In this document: positions 17,199 through 25,730 of the stretch, piece after piece
Layout: the number at the start of each line of letters is the position of its first letter
Position numbering within the stretch: the first letter of the stretch is position 1
DNA from: Rhizobiales bacterium GAS188
GTDB taxonomy: Bacteria > Pseudomonadota > Alphaproteobacteria > Rhizobiales > Beijerinckiaceae
Direction of reading: 5' to 3'
Assembly (NCBI GenBank): GCA_900104855.1
Contig: FNSS01000001.1
Span: 1,612,001-1,676,000, forward strand
DNA length: 64,000 nt
Translations under genes and position numbers: made by a program
Notes under the pieces: model-generated
Databases searched by the model: none
Told to the model about the DNA's origin: nothing
Seen by the model: the letters and a program-made list of their open reading frames with translations, nothing else

Positions 17199-18245
17199 TC
17201 ATGAAGAGCCCGGGCGCCTGGACGCCTTGCAAAGCTCGGTCGCGATTGGCGAAGTTGCATGGCTCGGCACAGAGATGTTGTGCGGCGGCCCCAAATAGGG
17301 GAACTCGGCAAGCAGATCGATGTGGGGCCCGACCTTGTCCCCGGTCACCTTCCCGTTTGTGAGGACTGCCAGGAAGGCGTCGGCGGCATCGTCGGTGAGC
17401 GCACGGCCATTGCTCGGAAAAGACGCGGGACGCGTCGGGTCGTAGGTCAGCATGTCGGGCAGCAGTGTTCCCGCCACCCGCCTTGCTTCCTCCGGCGCAT
17501 ACCCACCGGCGTGCTCCAGCGCATGCGCGAAGACGGCGATGAAACGGGCATCGTTCGCCGGCTCGCCCGCCAGATAGGCCTCCCTCTCCGAGCCGACAAG
17601 AAAGACCGCTTGCGCGGGCAACGCGCCCCGGTCCGCCTGGACCCAGACCCCGCCCGCGCCGTCCAGCGTGCACGCCCATAGGCCGACCCGTTTGGGTCCA
17701 AGGGCAGAGTTGGGCATTTCCAGCACGATGCTGCACACGTCCTTGTCGATGAAGAAATCGTCGCCCGTGAACTGCAGATCGTCCAACGCCCCCCGCGTGT
17801 CGAAGAAAAAGGGATCGCTGCGCCAACCCGCGAAGAAGCGGTAACCGCCGGCCTCCGTCACGCGCGCGTCCCGACCCGTCGACACTGGTGCTGCTTCGAT
17901 GATGACCTGGCCGCCGTCGCCCGTTCCGGCGGCCTCCGCACCCTCGACGCGGCGCAGTGTCGCGGTTTGCGCCCCGTCCTGGGAGGACGAGAAGCGCACC
18001 CGATATGCGATGTCGGCGACGGCATCGTCGTTCGTGTCGATCTTGAACTCGTACGAGGCCGCGGGCGCGAACGGCTCGCGTGTGGTGGGCCCCGGCGGGT
18101 TCACGACGGCGGAAGGATGGACGTTCATGATCAGGATCGACTTGTGCGCCTCGCTTGGCTTGGGGAAGGCATACAAATCCGTGAGGTCCAGGCGCGCGTC
18201 TCCATGCGGGAAGCCGAAATCGGGACCGGAATAGTGATGCGACAT
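17199..18245 (-). CDS. DUF4331 domain protein
   Basis: A 348-residue protein of the DUF4331 family. It has the N-terminal MSHHYSGPDFGFPHGDARLDLTDLYAF with its D-x-x-D-L-Y-x-F signature. Later come FFAGWRSDPFFFD and the C-terminal DPTRPASFPSNGRALTDDAADAFLAVLTNGKV. No signal peptide is visible. The function of the family is not established; members occur near stress and oxidoreductase genes in Rhizobiales. It heads a two-gene unit with ohr. Confidence 0.85.
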   Translation of the reverse strand: MSHHYSGPDFGFPHGDARLDLTDLYAFPKPSEAHKSILIMNVHPSAVVNPPGPTTREPFAPAASYEFKIDTNDDAVADIAYRVRFSSSQDGAQTATLRRVEGAEAAGTGDGGQVIIEAAPVSTGRDARVTEAGGYRFFAGWRSDPFFFDTRGALDDLQFTGDDFFIDKDVCSIVLEMPNSALGPKRVGLWACTLDGAGGVWVQADRGALPAQAVFLVGSEREAYLAGEPANDARFIAVFAHALEHAGGYAPEEARRVAGTLLPDMLTYDPTRPASFPSNGRALTDDAADAFLAVLTNGKVTGDKVGPHIDLLAEFPYLGPPHNISVPSHATSPIATELCKASRRPGSS

Positions 18246-18315
18246 GGATCATTCACTCCTCTGCCATCGTCGTCGGCGTCTGAACACGGCGCAAAGCGGC
18301 TCCAGCGACGGAGGT

Positions 18316-19026
18316 TCAGTGGCCCGCACTCTGGCCGCCATCGACGTGAATGGTCTCGCCCGTCACGAAGCCCGCCGATTCCAGATAGAGGATCGCGCCC
18401 ACGATATCCGAGATCTCGCCCATCCGGCCAAGCGGGTGCAGCTGGGCGAGCTGCGCATGTGTTTCGACGGGATGCATCGGCGTCTTGATGACGCCGGGCG
18501 CAACCGCATTCACTCTGATGCCGAGCTTTGCATACTCGATCGCCAGCGATTTGGTCGCCGCACTCAAGCCTCCCTTCGTCAGCGAGGCGAGCACGGACGG
18601 CACATTGGAGTTCGCGTGTTCGATCAGGCTCGTCGTGATCTGCACGACATGGCCGCTATGCCGCTTCTCCATCTCTGCGATGGCGAGCTGCGTGATGTGA
18701 AAGAAGCCCGTGAGATTGACGCCGAGCAGAGCCGCGTAATCGGCCTCGGTATACTGAGTGAACGGCTTGGCGACGAATACGCCAGCGTTGTTGATGAGCG
18801 TATCGATGCGCCCGAACCGGTCCAGGCCTTCGGAAATCGCACGCTCGGCCGTCTTCCGGTCGGTAATGTCGCCGGGCACCACCACGATCTGGTCATCGTT
18901 GGTTGGCCTGATCGACCGTGCCGTCGCGACCACCCCGTAACCGCGATCGCGATAGGCTTCGACAAGGGCTGCGCCCATGCCCTGCGAGGCGCCCGTGATG
19001 ACGGCAACCTTCCTTTCGCTGCTCAT
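18316..19026 (-). CDS. Short-chain dehydrogenase/reductase lacking the catalytic tyrosine
   Basis: A 236-residue classical SDR fold. The cofactor loop is TGASQGMG (11-18), with NNAG at 79-82 and the late PGVIKTPMH. The catalytic block reads TTSLIEHANSNVPSVLASLTKGGL. Lys151 is present, but the Y-x-x-x-K tyrosine position is Ala147. A similar tyrosine-less block occurs in a known SDR subgroup, so this is probably inherited rather than a random mutation. ATG 19026 has AAGGAG upstream. The reaction is uncertain and may not follow the usual Ser-Tyr-Lys mechanism. Confidence 0.85.
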   Translation of the reverse strand: MSSERKVAVITGASQGMGAALVEAYRDRGYGVVATARSIRPTNDDQIVVVPGDITDRKTAERAISEGLDRFGRIDTLINNAGVFVAKPFTQYTEADYAALLGVNLTGFFHITQLAIAEMEKRHSGHVVQITTSLIEHANSNVPSVLASLTKGGLSAATKSLAIEYAKLGIRVNAVAPGVIKTPMHPVETHAQLAQLHPLGRMGEISDIVGAILYLESAGFVTGETIHVDGGQSAGH

Positions 19027-19087
19027 GCTCGTCTCCTTCACACTTCTCGGTCACGGATGTTCCGGTGCCTGTGCAGCCAAGGTGGAC

Positions 19088-19157
19088 ATTCCCATTCGAA
19101 TGCAGCAGCCGGCGAAGATGACTTTCAGTTATCCGCTGGTGCTATGAGCGACCACCG
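19088..19157 (+). pseudogene. Promoter and first codons of a lost LysR gene
   Basis: This stretch aligns with 20220-20288, the upstream region and first codons of the LysR gene at 20277. They share CTTTCAGTTATCC and GCTATGAGCGACC at the same spacing. After MSD the frame diverges and no helix-turn-helix follows. It sits divergent from the SDR gene at the expected LysR position, so a paralogous LysR gene appears to have been deleted, leaving its start. Confidence 0.6.
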
Positions 19158-19297
19158 ATTGCGCCCACGGGTCATCCTCGGACACGCGGAGCGTCTCCTG
19201 GCCATAGATCCAGGCCTGACGCGTGATGCGCGGGAGAATGGCGTCGCCGCAGCTCAGGCTCCCACGCGCGGTACATAATTAGTGCGCACAACTGAAC

Positions 19298-19423
19298 AAT
19301 GACTACGAACCGGCCTTGTGGAGCGATTAACTCAAATATGGAAGGAATATGCTTGTCAGTCTGCGTGATTGAAAAGACCAATCCTGGATTGCCGAGGCCA
19401 AGAGCTGCGATATCGGCCGCAAT
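19298..19423 (-). pseudogene. Remnant of a zinc-type alcohol dehydrogenase
   Basis: About 42 codons read HIAADIAALGLGNPGLVFSITQTDKHIPSIFELIAPQGRFVVI. This resembles the C-terminal domain of zinc-type (quinone reductase-like) alcohol dehydrogenases, where a TxTDxHxxxIxELIAPQGRF block is typical. The Rossmann loop and zinc ligands are absent. The rest of 19158-19624 holds only short frames. It looks like the tail of a degraded enzyme gene once adjacent to the lost LysR. Confidence 0.5.
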
Positions 19424-19624
19424 ATGCGGCCACCGAAGCGGCACCGGCTGATCCGACGATCGCCAGACCGAAAGCGGAAGCAACGGTCGTGCGTTTGATA
19501 AGCTCATGCATGGAGATTGTGGACTTATCAGCGGAAAAGCCGTAGCCGGATCACCTGCGCCGGCATTCATGGCTTGGCACGATTCCAGCTAAAGGTAGCG
19601 CTGAGCCTTCCCGAGCCACCGCAT

Positions 19625-20146
19625 TCACCGTGAGCTTGGAAGATCATCCTTGATGCTCGCGACTCCGGCCTGGGCGCAGGCCTCATCCTTGTCGCCGCCC
19701 GGCGAACCCGAGACACCGAGCGCACCGACGACTTCGTCTCCGGCCTTGATCGCGAACCCGCCGGCGAGCGGTGCAATGTCGGGCAGCGTCGCGAGCGCTG
19801 CACCGTTCGGATTTTTGGCGACGAGCGCTGCGAACGCGCTCGAAGCGTCGAACCGAAAGATCGGCCCGAACGTCACGACTGTGTATGCCTTGCGGAAGGC
19901 TGACGTGGTGGTGTGGATGGTCGAGTGGTCGCCCTTGGCCTCGAGCTTGATGACTCCGGAAGGGTCAACGACAACGGCGGAAACCGGATAACCGTTGCTT
20001 GCGCAGGTTGCGATCGCTTTGGTCGCTGCCTTCACAGCGAGTGCCAGTGACAGGGAGTAGCCGCTTTCGCCAACCTGAGCGATCGCGCTCCCGAGAGGGA
20101 GCACGGCAAAGGCCGCCACAAAGGCCAGAGAGAACTTGTGCCGCAT
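19625..20146 (-). CDS. Exported GlcG/HbpS-family (DUF336) protein
   Basis: A 173-residue protein with a signal peptide (MRHKFSLAFVAAFAVLPLGSAIA). A GlcG/HbpS domain follows: LALAVKAATKAIATCASNGYPVSAVVVDPSGVIKLEAKGD, then TSAFRKAYTVVTF, PLAGGFAIKAGDEVVGALGVSGSPGGDKDEACAQAGV. The last motif is the hallmark of this heme- or cobalamin-binding-related fold. ATG 20146 has GGAG 7 bases upstream. It diverges from the LysR gene at 20277, a likely regulator. Ligand and role are unknown. Confidence 0.85.
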   Translation of the reverse strand: MRHKFSLAFVAAFAVLPLGSAIAQVGESGYSLSLALAVKAATKAIATCASNGYPVSAVVVDPSGVIKLEAKGDHSTIHTTTSAFRKAYTVVTFGPIFRFDASSAFAALVAKNPNGAALATLPDIAPLAGGFAIKAGDEVVGALGVSGSPGGDKDEACAQAGVASIKDDLPSSR

Positions 20147-20276
20147 ATCTGATCTCCATGCTGCCGAGAGTCCACGTTCCCTCATATCAGAGGCGCTCCG
20201 GGCTACGGATGAAGATCGACTTTTCCATTTGACTGCTGTAGTCGGCCAAAATGGCTTTCAGTTATCCACCCTGGCT

Positions 20277-21200
20277 ATGAGCGACCGCCTCTTCGCGCTG
20301 CGGCTGTTCGCTCGGGTCGCCCGCAAGGGAAGCTTTTCCGCGGCCGGTCGTGAGCTGAACATTCCGCAATCGACCGCGTCTCGGACGATCGCGACGCTGG
20401 AGCGCGAGATCGGCGTCGCCCTTCTCGTTCGGACCACGCGCGCAGTAACGCTGACCGACGCGGGCTTGGACTTCCTGGCTCGCATCGAGACTGTCCTAGC
20501 CGAGCTCGACGACGCGGAACACGCTGCGCGCGGAACGGGAGAGCTGCGCGGAATATTGCGGATCGGTTTGGCAACGAACTTTGCCGTGCGGGAGGTCATC
20601 CCCCGGCTTTCGGACTTCATGAGCCGGCATCCGGCGCTACGGATCGACCTGATGATGGGAGACCAGCGCGAAGACCTCGTGGCCGAAGGCGTGGACGTCG
20701 CGCTTCGGTTTGGTCCCCTTTCCGACTCGACAGCGACGGTGCGGAGAGTTCTCGCATGGCCGCGGGTACTCGCCGCGTCGCGAGCCTACCTCGACAAGGC
20801 CGGGGCCCCCCTCACACCTGCGGATTTGGCCCGGCATGCGATCATTCTTGGGCCCGCAAGCCTTGGCGGCCACTGGTCCTTTCGCAAGGGCGATACTGCG
20901 ACCTCCTTCCAGGTCGAGGGCAGGTTGACGGCAAGGGCGAGCGACGGCGCCATCGCAGCGGCTGTCGCAGGATTGGGCATAGTCATGACTCCATTCGGCG
21001 CATGCCGCCGGGAATTGGCAGGAGGAGAGCTAATTCGGCTGCTACCGGAATGGGACGCGGGAACGGTCGAGCTCAACGCCATATATCCCAGCGGCAGGGC
21101 CGCCAAGCGATCGGCACGAGCCTTTGTCGACTACTTGATTGCAGCGCTTCGCGAGACTGAGCAGCCGCCCCTCAGCCGAGCTTCGGTTGTGTGCACTTGA
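20277..21200 (+). CDS. LysR-family transcriptional regulator
   Basis: A 307-residue LysR protein. The winged helix contains LFARVARKGSFSAAGRELNIPQSTASRTIATLEREIGVALLVRTTRAVTLTDAG, followed by the two-lobed effector domain. ATG 20277 is chosen because the 47 residues encoded upstream are not LysR-like and overlap the divergent gene's leader. The upstream CTTTCAGTTATCC stretch is also found before the SDR gene at 19026, so this protein may bind both. Its 3' end overlaps a truncated GST frame on the other strand. Confidence 0.9.
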   Translation: MSDRLFALRLFARVARKGSFSAAGRELNIPQSTASRTIATLEREIGVALLVRTTRAVTLTDAGLDFLARIETVLAELDDAEHAARGTGELRGILRIGLATNFAVREVIPRLSDFMSRHPALRIDLMMGDQREDLVAEGVDVALRFGPLSDSTATVRRVLAWPRVLAASRAYLDKAGAPLTPADLARHAIILGPASLGGHWSFRKGDTATSFQVEGRLTARASDGAIAAAVAGLGIVMTPFGACRRELAGGELIRLLPEWDAGTVELNAIYPSGRAAKRSARAFVDYLIAALRETEQPPLSRASVVCT

Positions 21201-21396
21201 AGCTCGGGAGGTCTTCCATGTTCGCCCACCACTCGGCGAATCCGTCGACATCGAAAACGGCGTCCTTGTCCAGTGTCAAGGAGACATAGAACATGATCGG
21301 TGCGAGATAGAGGTCCGGGAGACTGAGGTCTCCGGCGATGAAGGGCGACGAGCCCCTGGTCTTCATGGCGAGCTCGCGCCGATTGCGACCGTCCAA
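21172..21396 (-). pseudogene. C-terminal fragment of a glutathione S-transferase
   Basis: The frame reads SSPFIAGDLSLPDLYLAPIMFYVSLTLDKDAVFDVDGFAEWWANMEDLPSFKCTQP. This is the C-terminal helical domain of a GST: the GDxLSLADLYLAP N-capping box and final helix are recognisable. The thioredoxin-like N-terminal domain with the glutathione site is missing. The fragment is squeezed between the LysR 3' end, which it overlaps, and the epoxide hydrolase stop at 21397. It cannot be an active GST. Confidence 0.75.
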
Positions 21397-22455
21397 TTAG
21401 CCGACCTCGAGGACAGCTTTGGCAAAGGCGTTTGGAGCTTCCTGGGGCAGATTGTGCCCTATGCCACCCTTGATGGTCCGGTGCGCGTATTTGCCCGCGA
21501 ACATTTTGGCGTAGGAATTCGGCTCCGGATGAGGTGCGCCGTTGGCATCACCCTCCAGCGTGATGGTGGGCACCCCGATCACCGGAAACTGGGCAAGGCG
21601 CTTTTCCAGATCGTCATATTTCGGCTCCCCCTCGGCGAGGCCAAGCCGCCAGCGGTAATTGTGCACGACGACGGCGACGTGATCCGGATTGTCGAAGGCC
21701 GCCGCGCTGCGATTGAACGTGGCGTCATCGAACGACCACTTCGGCGACGCGAGCTGCCAGATGAGCTTTGCAAAGTCGTGTGTGTATTTCTCGTAGCCGA
21801 CCCGGCCGCGCTCGGTGGCCAAATAGTACTGGTACCACCATGCGAGCTCGGCCTTCGGCGGCAGCGGCATCTTGCCGGCTTCCTGGCTGCCGATCAGATA
21901 GCCGCTCACCGACACCATGGCGTTGCAGCGCTCGGGCCAGAGCGCCGCCATGATGTTGGCCGTCCGCGCGCCCCAATCGCAGCCCGCGATGGTTGCCTTC
22001 TCGACCTTGAGGGCATCCATCAAGGCGATGATATCGACGGCGATGGCCGATGGCTGGCCATTGCGAGGCGTCGCGTTCGAGAGAAAGCGCGTCGTGCCAT
22101 AACCGCGAAGATACGGAACGATCGCACGATAGCCCGCCGACGCCAGCAGCGGCGCGACATCGACGTAGGTGTGGATGTCATAGGGCCAGCCGTGGAGAAG
22201 GATGACCCCAGGGCCGTCTGTCGGGCCTGCCTCGGCGTAGCCGACATTCAGCATGCCGGCGTCGATCTGCTTCAGAGAAGCGAAGGATGTGTTCGTCCCC
22301 GGCCGGATTTTGGGGAGATCAGCCCGATTCGTCTTGCCGGATTGAGCGTCCGCAGAGCCGATCGCGGCAAGCTGGGCGGCCGCAATGGTGACGGCGCCCG
22401 CGGCTGAGGTCCCGAGAAAGCCGCGCCGAGTAGGCGATGACGATTTCGCGGACAT
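21397..22455 (-). CDS. Tat-exported epoxide hydrolase-like alpha/beta hydrolase
   Basis: A 352-residue protein with a Tat leader (PTRRGFLGTSAAGAVTIAAAQ). The alpha/beta hydrolase domain has an Asp nucleophile: GCDWGA with Asp160. HGWPYD (89-94) forms the oxyanion region, DANGAPHPEP lies near the acid, and GGIGHNLPQE holds the catalytic histidine. An Asp nucleophile points to the epoxide hydrolase/haloalkane dehalogenase branch. Tyr residues of the cap domain (WWYQYYLA) are present. ATG 22455 has GGGGAG upstream. The substrate is unknown. Confidence 0.88.
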   Translation of the reverse strand: MSAKSSSPTRRGFLGTSAAGAVTIAAAQLAAIGSADAQSGKTNRADLPKIRPGTNTSFASLKQIDAGMLNVGYAEAGPTDGPGVILLHGWPYDIHTYVDVAPLLASAGYRAIVPYLRGYGTTRFLSNATPRNGQPSAIAVDIIALMDALKVEKATIAGCDWGARTANIMAALWPERCNAMVSVSGYLIGSQEAGKMPLPPKAELAWWYQYYLATERGRVGYEKYTHDFAKLIWQLASPKWSFDDATFNRSAAAFDNPDHVAVVVHNYRWRLGLAEGEPKYDDLEKRLAQFPVIGVPTITLEGDANGAPHPEPNSYAKMFAGKYAHRTIKGGIGHNLPQEAPNAFAKAVLEVG

Positions 22456-22589
22456 GGTGATTCTCCCCGGTCGTGGTTGCTCGTTCGGCATTTGAAGATG
22501 CTCTCCGCAGGGTCGGCGACAATGGTCCATGTGGTTACGTTAATGCGTCAAGTTACAAGTGGTGCGCCGGGCCATGGCAGGGGTGCTTC

Positions 22590-23789
22590 TCAATTGCTCG
22601 AGCCACAGTGCGAATGACGCCAGAGGTAGGCTGCGCTGAGTGCTAGCGCGAACGCCGCGAGCTGCAGGGCGTAACCGAGGGCGGTACTGTGCCCTATCGG
22701 CAAAAGGTCGAGCGTACCGGAAACGACAGGACCGGCCAGTTGACCGATGGCGAAAGCCGCAGTCGTCAGACCGAGAAGCGCCGTGGGGTTGCCCGGCGCC
22801 CGCGCCCGGGCCTCCTGCATTCCGATCATCGTTACCACCATGAAGGTGCTGCCGACCAGCAGCGCCGCAATCGCGATCGTCACCGGGGCGAGCCACACGC
22901 TGGGGAGGGTGACCCCAGCGGCCATGAGGAGATGGCTGACGGCCCAGACGCGCAGCCGGTTGCTACTACCGAAGAGCCTGGCGGTTGCGATGGTGGACAG
23001 TGCCGCTGCGACGCCAAAAACAGGCCACGCAAGGCCGAACAGCTGCGGGTCGTCCACCACCTCGCGTGCGAGCGCGGGCAGGAACGTGGCCGGTAGGATA
23101 TAGCCGAAACCGAGCACGCCGTAGCAGACGACGACTCCCGTGTAAGGGCCAAGCGTGACGTCAGGGTGCGACGTCGAACGCGCAAGGGCGGAGATCTCCA
23201 ACGGCCGGCCCATAAAGGGACTGGAACAGGCGACCGCGAGCGCCGCCACCACCCCGAGCTCCAGCCAAAGCTGGCCAGCGGGCACACCCGGTTGCGCGGC
23301 CGCGACGCAGAACAGCCCGGTGAGCGCGATTCCAAGGCCAACGCCGGCGTAGACTATCCCGGAAAGATTCGCACTTGCTGCGCGCGTCAGGTGCTGCAAC
23401 GCCCACGCGCTGGTCGCAACGAGCGCACAGGCGCTGAGCAGGCCAGCGACGAAGCGCAGAATTATCCATGCGGCCAATCCGTCAAACGCGCCCATGGCGG
23501 CCGTGGCCACGGCGATGCCCGCTAGGCTCGCGCGCATCAGCATCGACAGCGACAGGCCCAGCCGGCTCGCGGCCAGGGCGCCAGCCAGATAGCCCAGATA
23601 GTTGCTGGCCGCCAGCCAAGCGCCGGCGCTCTGCGCCAGCGAGCCGTCACGGACCATCAGCGGCAGGAGCGGCGTGAAGGCGAACCGGCCGATCCCCATG
23701 GCCACGGCCAGGGCGGTGGCTGCGATGGCGCACACAGCCGTGATCGAAAGCGAGGGGCGGCGTGCATGAACGTTGAGATCTGATCTCAT
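22590..23789 (-). CDS. YbfB/YjiJ-family MFS transporter
   Basis: A 399-residue, roughly 12-helix transporter of the YbfB/YjiJ group. The first helix carries MGIGRFAFTPLLPLM, the hallmark of this family. It is followed by ASNYLGYLAGAL and, in the second half, GFGYILPATFLPAL. ATG 23789 is the most plausible start, though no strong ribosome-binding site precedes it. It is divergent from the LysR gene at 23855 with 65 bases between starts, a frequent gene pair. The transported compound is unknown. Confidence 0.88.
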   Translation of the reverse strand: MRSDLNVHARRPSLSITAVCAIAATALAVAMGIGRFAFTPLLPLMVRDGSLAQSAGAWLAASNYLGYLAGALAASRLGLSLSMLMRASLAGIAVATAAMGAFDGLAAWIILRFVAGLLSACALVATSAWALQHLTRAASANLSGIVYAGVGLGIALTGLFCVAAAQPGVPAGQLWLELGVVAALAVACSSPFMGRPLEISALARSTSHPDVTLGPYTGVVVCYGVLGFGYILPATFLPALAREVVDDPQLFGLAWPVFGVAAALSTIATARLFGSSNRLRVWAVSHLLMAAGVTLPSVWLAPVTIAIAALLVGSTFMVVTMIGMQEARARAPGNPTALLGLTTAAFAIGQLAGPVVSGTLDLLPIGHSTALGYALQLAAFALALSAAYLWRHSHCGSSN

Positions 23790-23854
23790 GCCGCGGCATA
23801 ACGCCCGGCAGGTCAGCTTCCACAAATGAATAATTCTGGTATATCGTTCTCTTC

Positions 23855-24727
23855 ATGAGAACGATCGACCTGGAGTCCCTGAAGATCTTCCGAACCGTCG
23901 TTGACGAGGGCGGGGTCATCCGTGCAGCCAACAAGCTCAATCGCGTTCAATCCAATGTGACGACGCGCATCCGCCAGTTGGAAGAACATCTCGGCACCCG
24001 GCTGTTTCGCCGCGAGGGGCGCTCCATACGTCTCTCGGCGGAGGGGCACACCTTGCTCACCTATGCCGATCGTTTGCTGCGCCTGGCGGATGAGACGGTC
24101 AGCGAAATGCGCACCGGCAAGCCGAAGGGTGTATTCAGGTTGGGCTCGCTCGAGAGCACGGCCGGCAGTCGCCTTGCTCCCATCCTGTCGCGCTATCACA
24201 GCGTTTATCCCGACGTGGTGGTGGAACTCGCCACCGGAACGACGGGGGCACTCGTGACCCGCGTAGTGAATTTCGAGCTTGAGGCTGCCTTCGTCTCCGA
24301 GCCCTTTACCGCACCCAGCCTCCAGGCGCGCCGTGTCTTCGAGGAGCAGCTGGTGCTTGTGACATCCAGGACGATCGGCAAGGTGTCCGCCCCAGCCGAC
24401 CTCGGACGCTCAACGCTCATCGCGTTCGCGCAGGGGTGCTCCTATCGCAAGCGCATCGAGGAATGGCTAGGCAGCGCGAATGTGATGCCCGAACGGATCA
24501 TGGAATTTGCCTCCTATCAGGCGATGATCGCCTGCGTCGCTGCCGGTACCGGATTTGCTGTGGTGCCCAAATCTGTCCTGGAGGCCCTGCGCGCGACCAA
24601 GAGCGTACGCCAACACGCGCTCCCTAAGCGATTTTCGAACAACGGCACCTATATCGTGTGGCATGGCGATCCATCGCCGTCGCTGCGGTGCCTGCTATCG
24701 CTTTTGGTCACTGCCGCCGACGGCTGA
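23855..24727 (+). CDS. LysR-family transcriptional regulator
   Basis: A 290-residue LysR regulator. The DNA-binding part reads LKIFRTVVDEGGVIRAANKLNRVQSNVTTRIRQLEEHLGTRLFRREGRSIRLSAEGH. The effector domain has the GSLESTAGSRLAPILSRYHSVYPDV entry and GTGFAVVPKSVLE near the C-terminus. It faces the YbfB-type MFS gene across a short gap and probably controls it. It resembles regulators of the CbbR/CysB-like fold only in general architecture. Confidence 0.9.
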   Translation: MRTIDLESLKIFRTVVDEGGVIRAANKLNRVQSNVTTRIRQLEEHLGTRLFRREGRSIRLSAEGHTLLTYADRLLRLADETVSEMRTGKPKGVFRLGSLESTAGSRLAPILSRYHSVYPDVVVELATGTTGALVTRVVNFELEAAFVSEPFTAPSLQARRVFEEQLVLVTSRTIGKVSAPADLGRSTLIAFAQGCSYRKRIEEWLGSANVMPERIMEFASYQAMIACVAAGTGFAVVPKSVLEALRATKSVRQHALPKRFSNNGTYIVWHGDPSPSLRCLLSLLVTAADG

Positions 24728-24762
24728 TGGAAGCGCTTCGGATCGTGGCGCCCGATGGAAGC

Positions 24763-25491
24763 TCAACTTATACCTCCATGTCTTACGCCGTCATGCCGGC
24801 AGGCGGCGAGAAAGAAGGCGACGCTGCGGGCCACGTGGGGATCGACCTCCGCCTCGAGCAGCTCCGGCCTTTCCCCGAACAGCGCCCGCAGGATGAGGGG
24901 CACGATGAGCAGGTCGAGGAAAAGGCGAGTCGTCGTCGCGAAGTGCTCCGGCGCAAAGGCGGCGAGGCCGCCGATCTCGTCGGACTGCGCTATTTCCGCT
25001 AGCAGCCGGGCGCCTGTTTCAGATCCCCGCTCTCGCACCATCCGGCCGAGGCTCGCCGAGAGATCCGGAAAGCGCAGCGCCTCCGCCATGGCGAGGCGCA
25101 TCAGCTCGATCCTGTCGTGTTCGAGCGCGCTGCGCAAAAGCGCGGCGCCCACGGTCGCGAGGCGCTCCTCGACAGTGGCGCCGGCCGGCACATCGACCTC
25201 GAGGCGCTCGATACGCGACACGATGTCGCGCATCATCACCGCGGTGAAAAGCGCTCGCTTGTCGGGGAAGCGCGCATAGATGGTCGGCTTCCCGGAGCGC
25301 GCTGTTTGAGCGATCTCCTCTATGCTCGCGCCCTCGAATCCGCGATCGAGAAACACCTTGCGAGCTGCATCGAGGATACGCTGCTCGACCTCTCCGGCAA
25401 GCTCCTTCGGCGGCCGGCCGGAACGCACTGCCATCGGCTTCGGTGGCGCTTTTCTCCTCACCTTCGCCCTCTCCATCTCGTTCATTCCCAT
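24763..25491 (-). CDS. TetR-family repressor of the EmrAB-type pump
   Basis: About 242 residues. The helix-turn-helix (about 35-80) reads ILDAARKVFLDRGFEGASIEEIAQTARSGKPTIYARFPDKRALF. It is preceded by a basic tail (KVRRKAPPKPMAVRSGRPPKE). The C-terminal TetR_C domain is helical and lacks recognisable ligand residues. Starts at 25491, 25485 or 25476 are all possible, since none has a strong ribosome site. It diverges from the efflux operon; two matching palindromes lie between them. Confidence 0.88.
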   Translation of the reverse strand: MGMNEMERAKVRRKAPPKPMAVRSGRPPKELAGEVEQRILDAARKVFLDRGFEGASIEEIAQTARSGKPTIYARFPDKRALFTAVMMRDIVSRIERLEVDVPAGATVEERLATVGAALLRSALEHDRIELMRLAMAEALRFPDLSASLGRMVRERGSETGARLLAEIAQSDEIGGLAAFAPEHFATTTRLFLDLLIVPLILRALFGERPELLEAEVDPHVARSVAFFLAACRHDGVRHGGIS

Positions 25492-25596
25492 CCAGATTCG
25501 AAAGATATCCGTGCCATCGGCGGCCGGGCGCAGCGTTCGGCCTCGTCCTGGCGCGCCGCGCGTCATCTGACTTAAGCGATCCTGACGGCGATGTAA

Positions 25597-25682
25597 AGAG
25601 AACGATACCGTTTCGTTCCGTCTTGACGCAGCCACCTTCCCTGATTATATGGCGATAACGGAACGGAACGATATCGTTTCGT
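25597..25682. promoter_or_regulatory. Two TetR operators in front of the efflux operon
   Basis: Bases 25663-25682, ACGGAACGATATCGTTTCGT, form a palindrome with one mismatch. Its core AACGATATCGTT is perfect. A second copy of the same shape, GAACGATACCGTTTCGT, ends at 25616. The centres are 66 bases apart, between the divergent tetR-type and hlyD-type starts. This is a good candidate for autoregulation plus repression of the pump genes. Confidence 0.75.
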
Positions 25683-25730
25683 TAACGCAACAATAGCCCG
25701 GCAATCGCCGAGACGCAGGAGCTGCGCATC

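Noticed and set aside
19146-19270. A frame reading LLAIDPGLTRDARENG that recalls the RuvC active-site motif
   Set aside because: Only about ten residues agree, and the frame begins in the lost LysR start. No RuvC fold follows. Coincidence.
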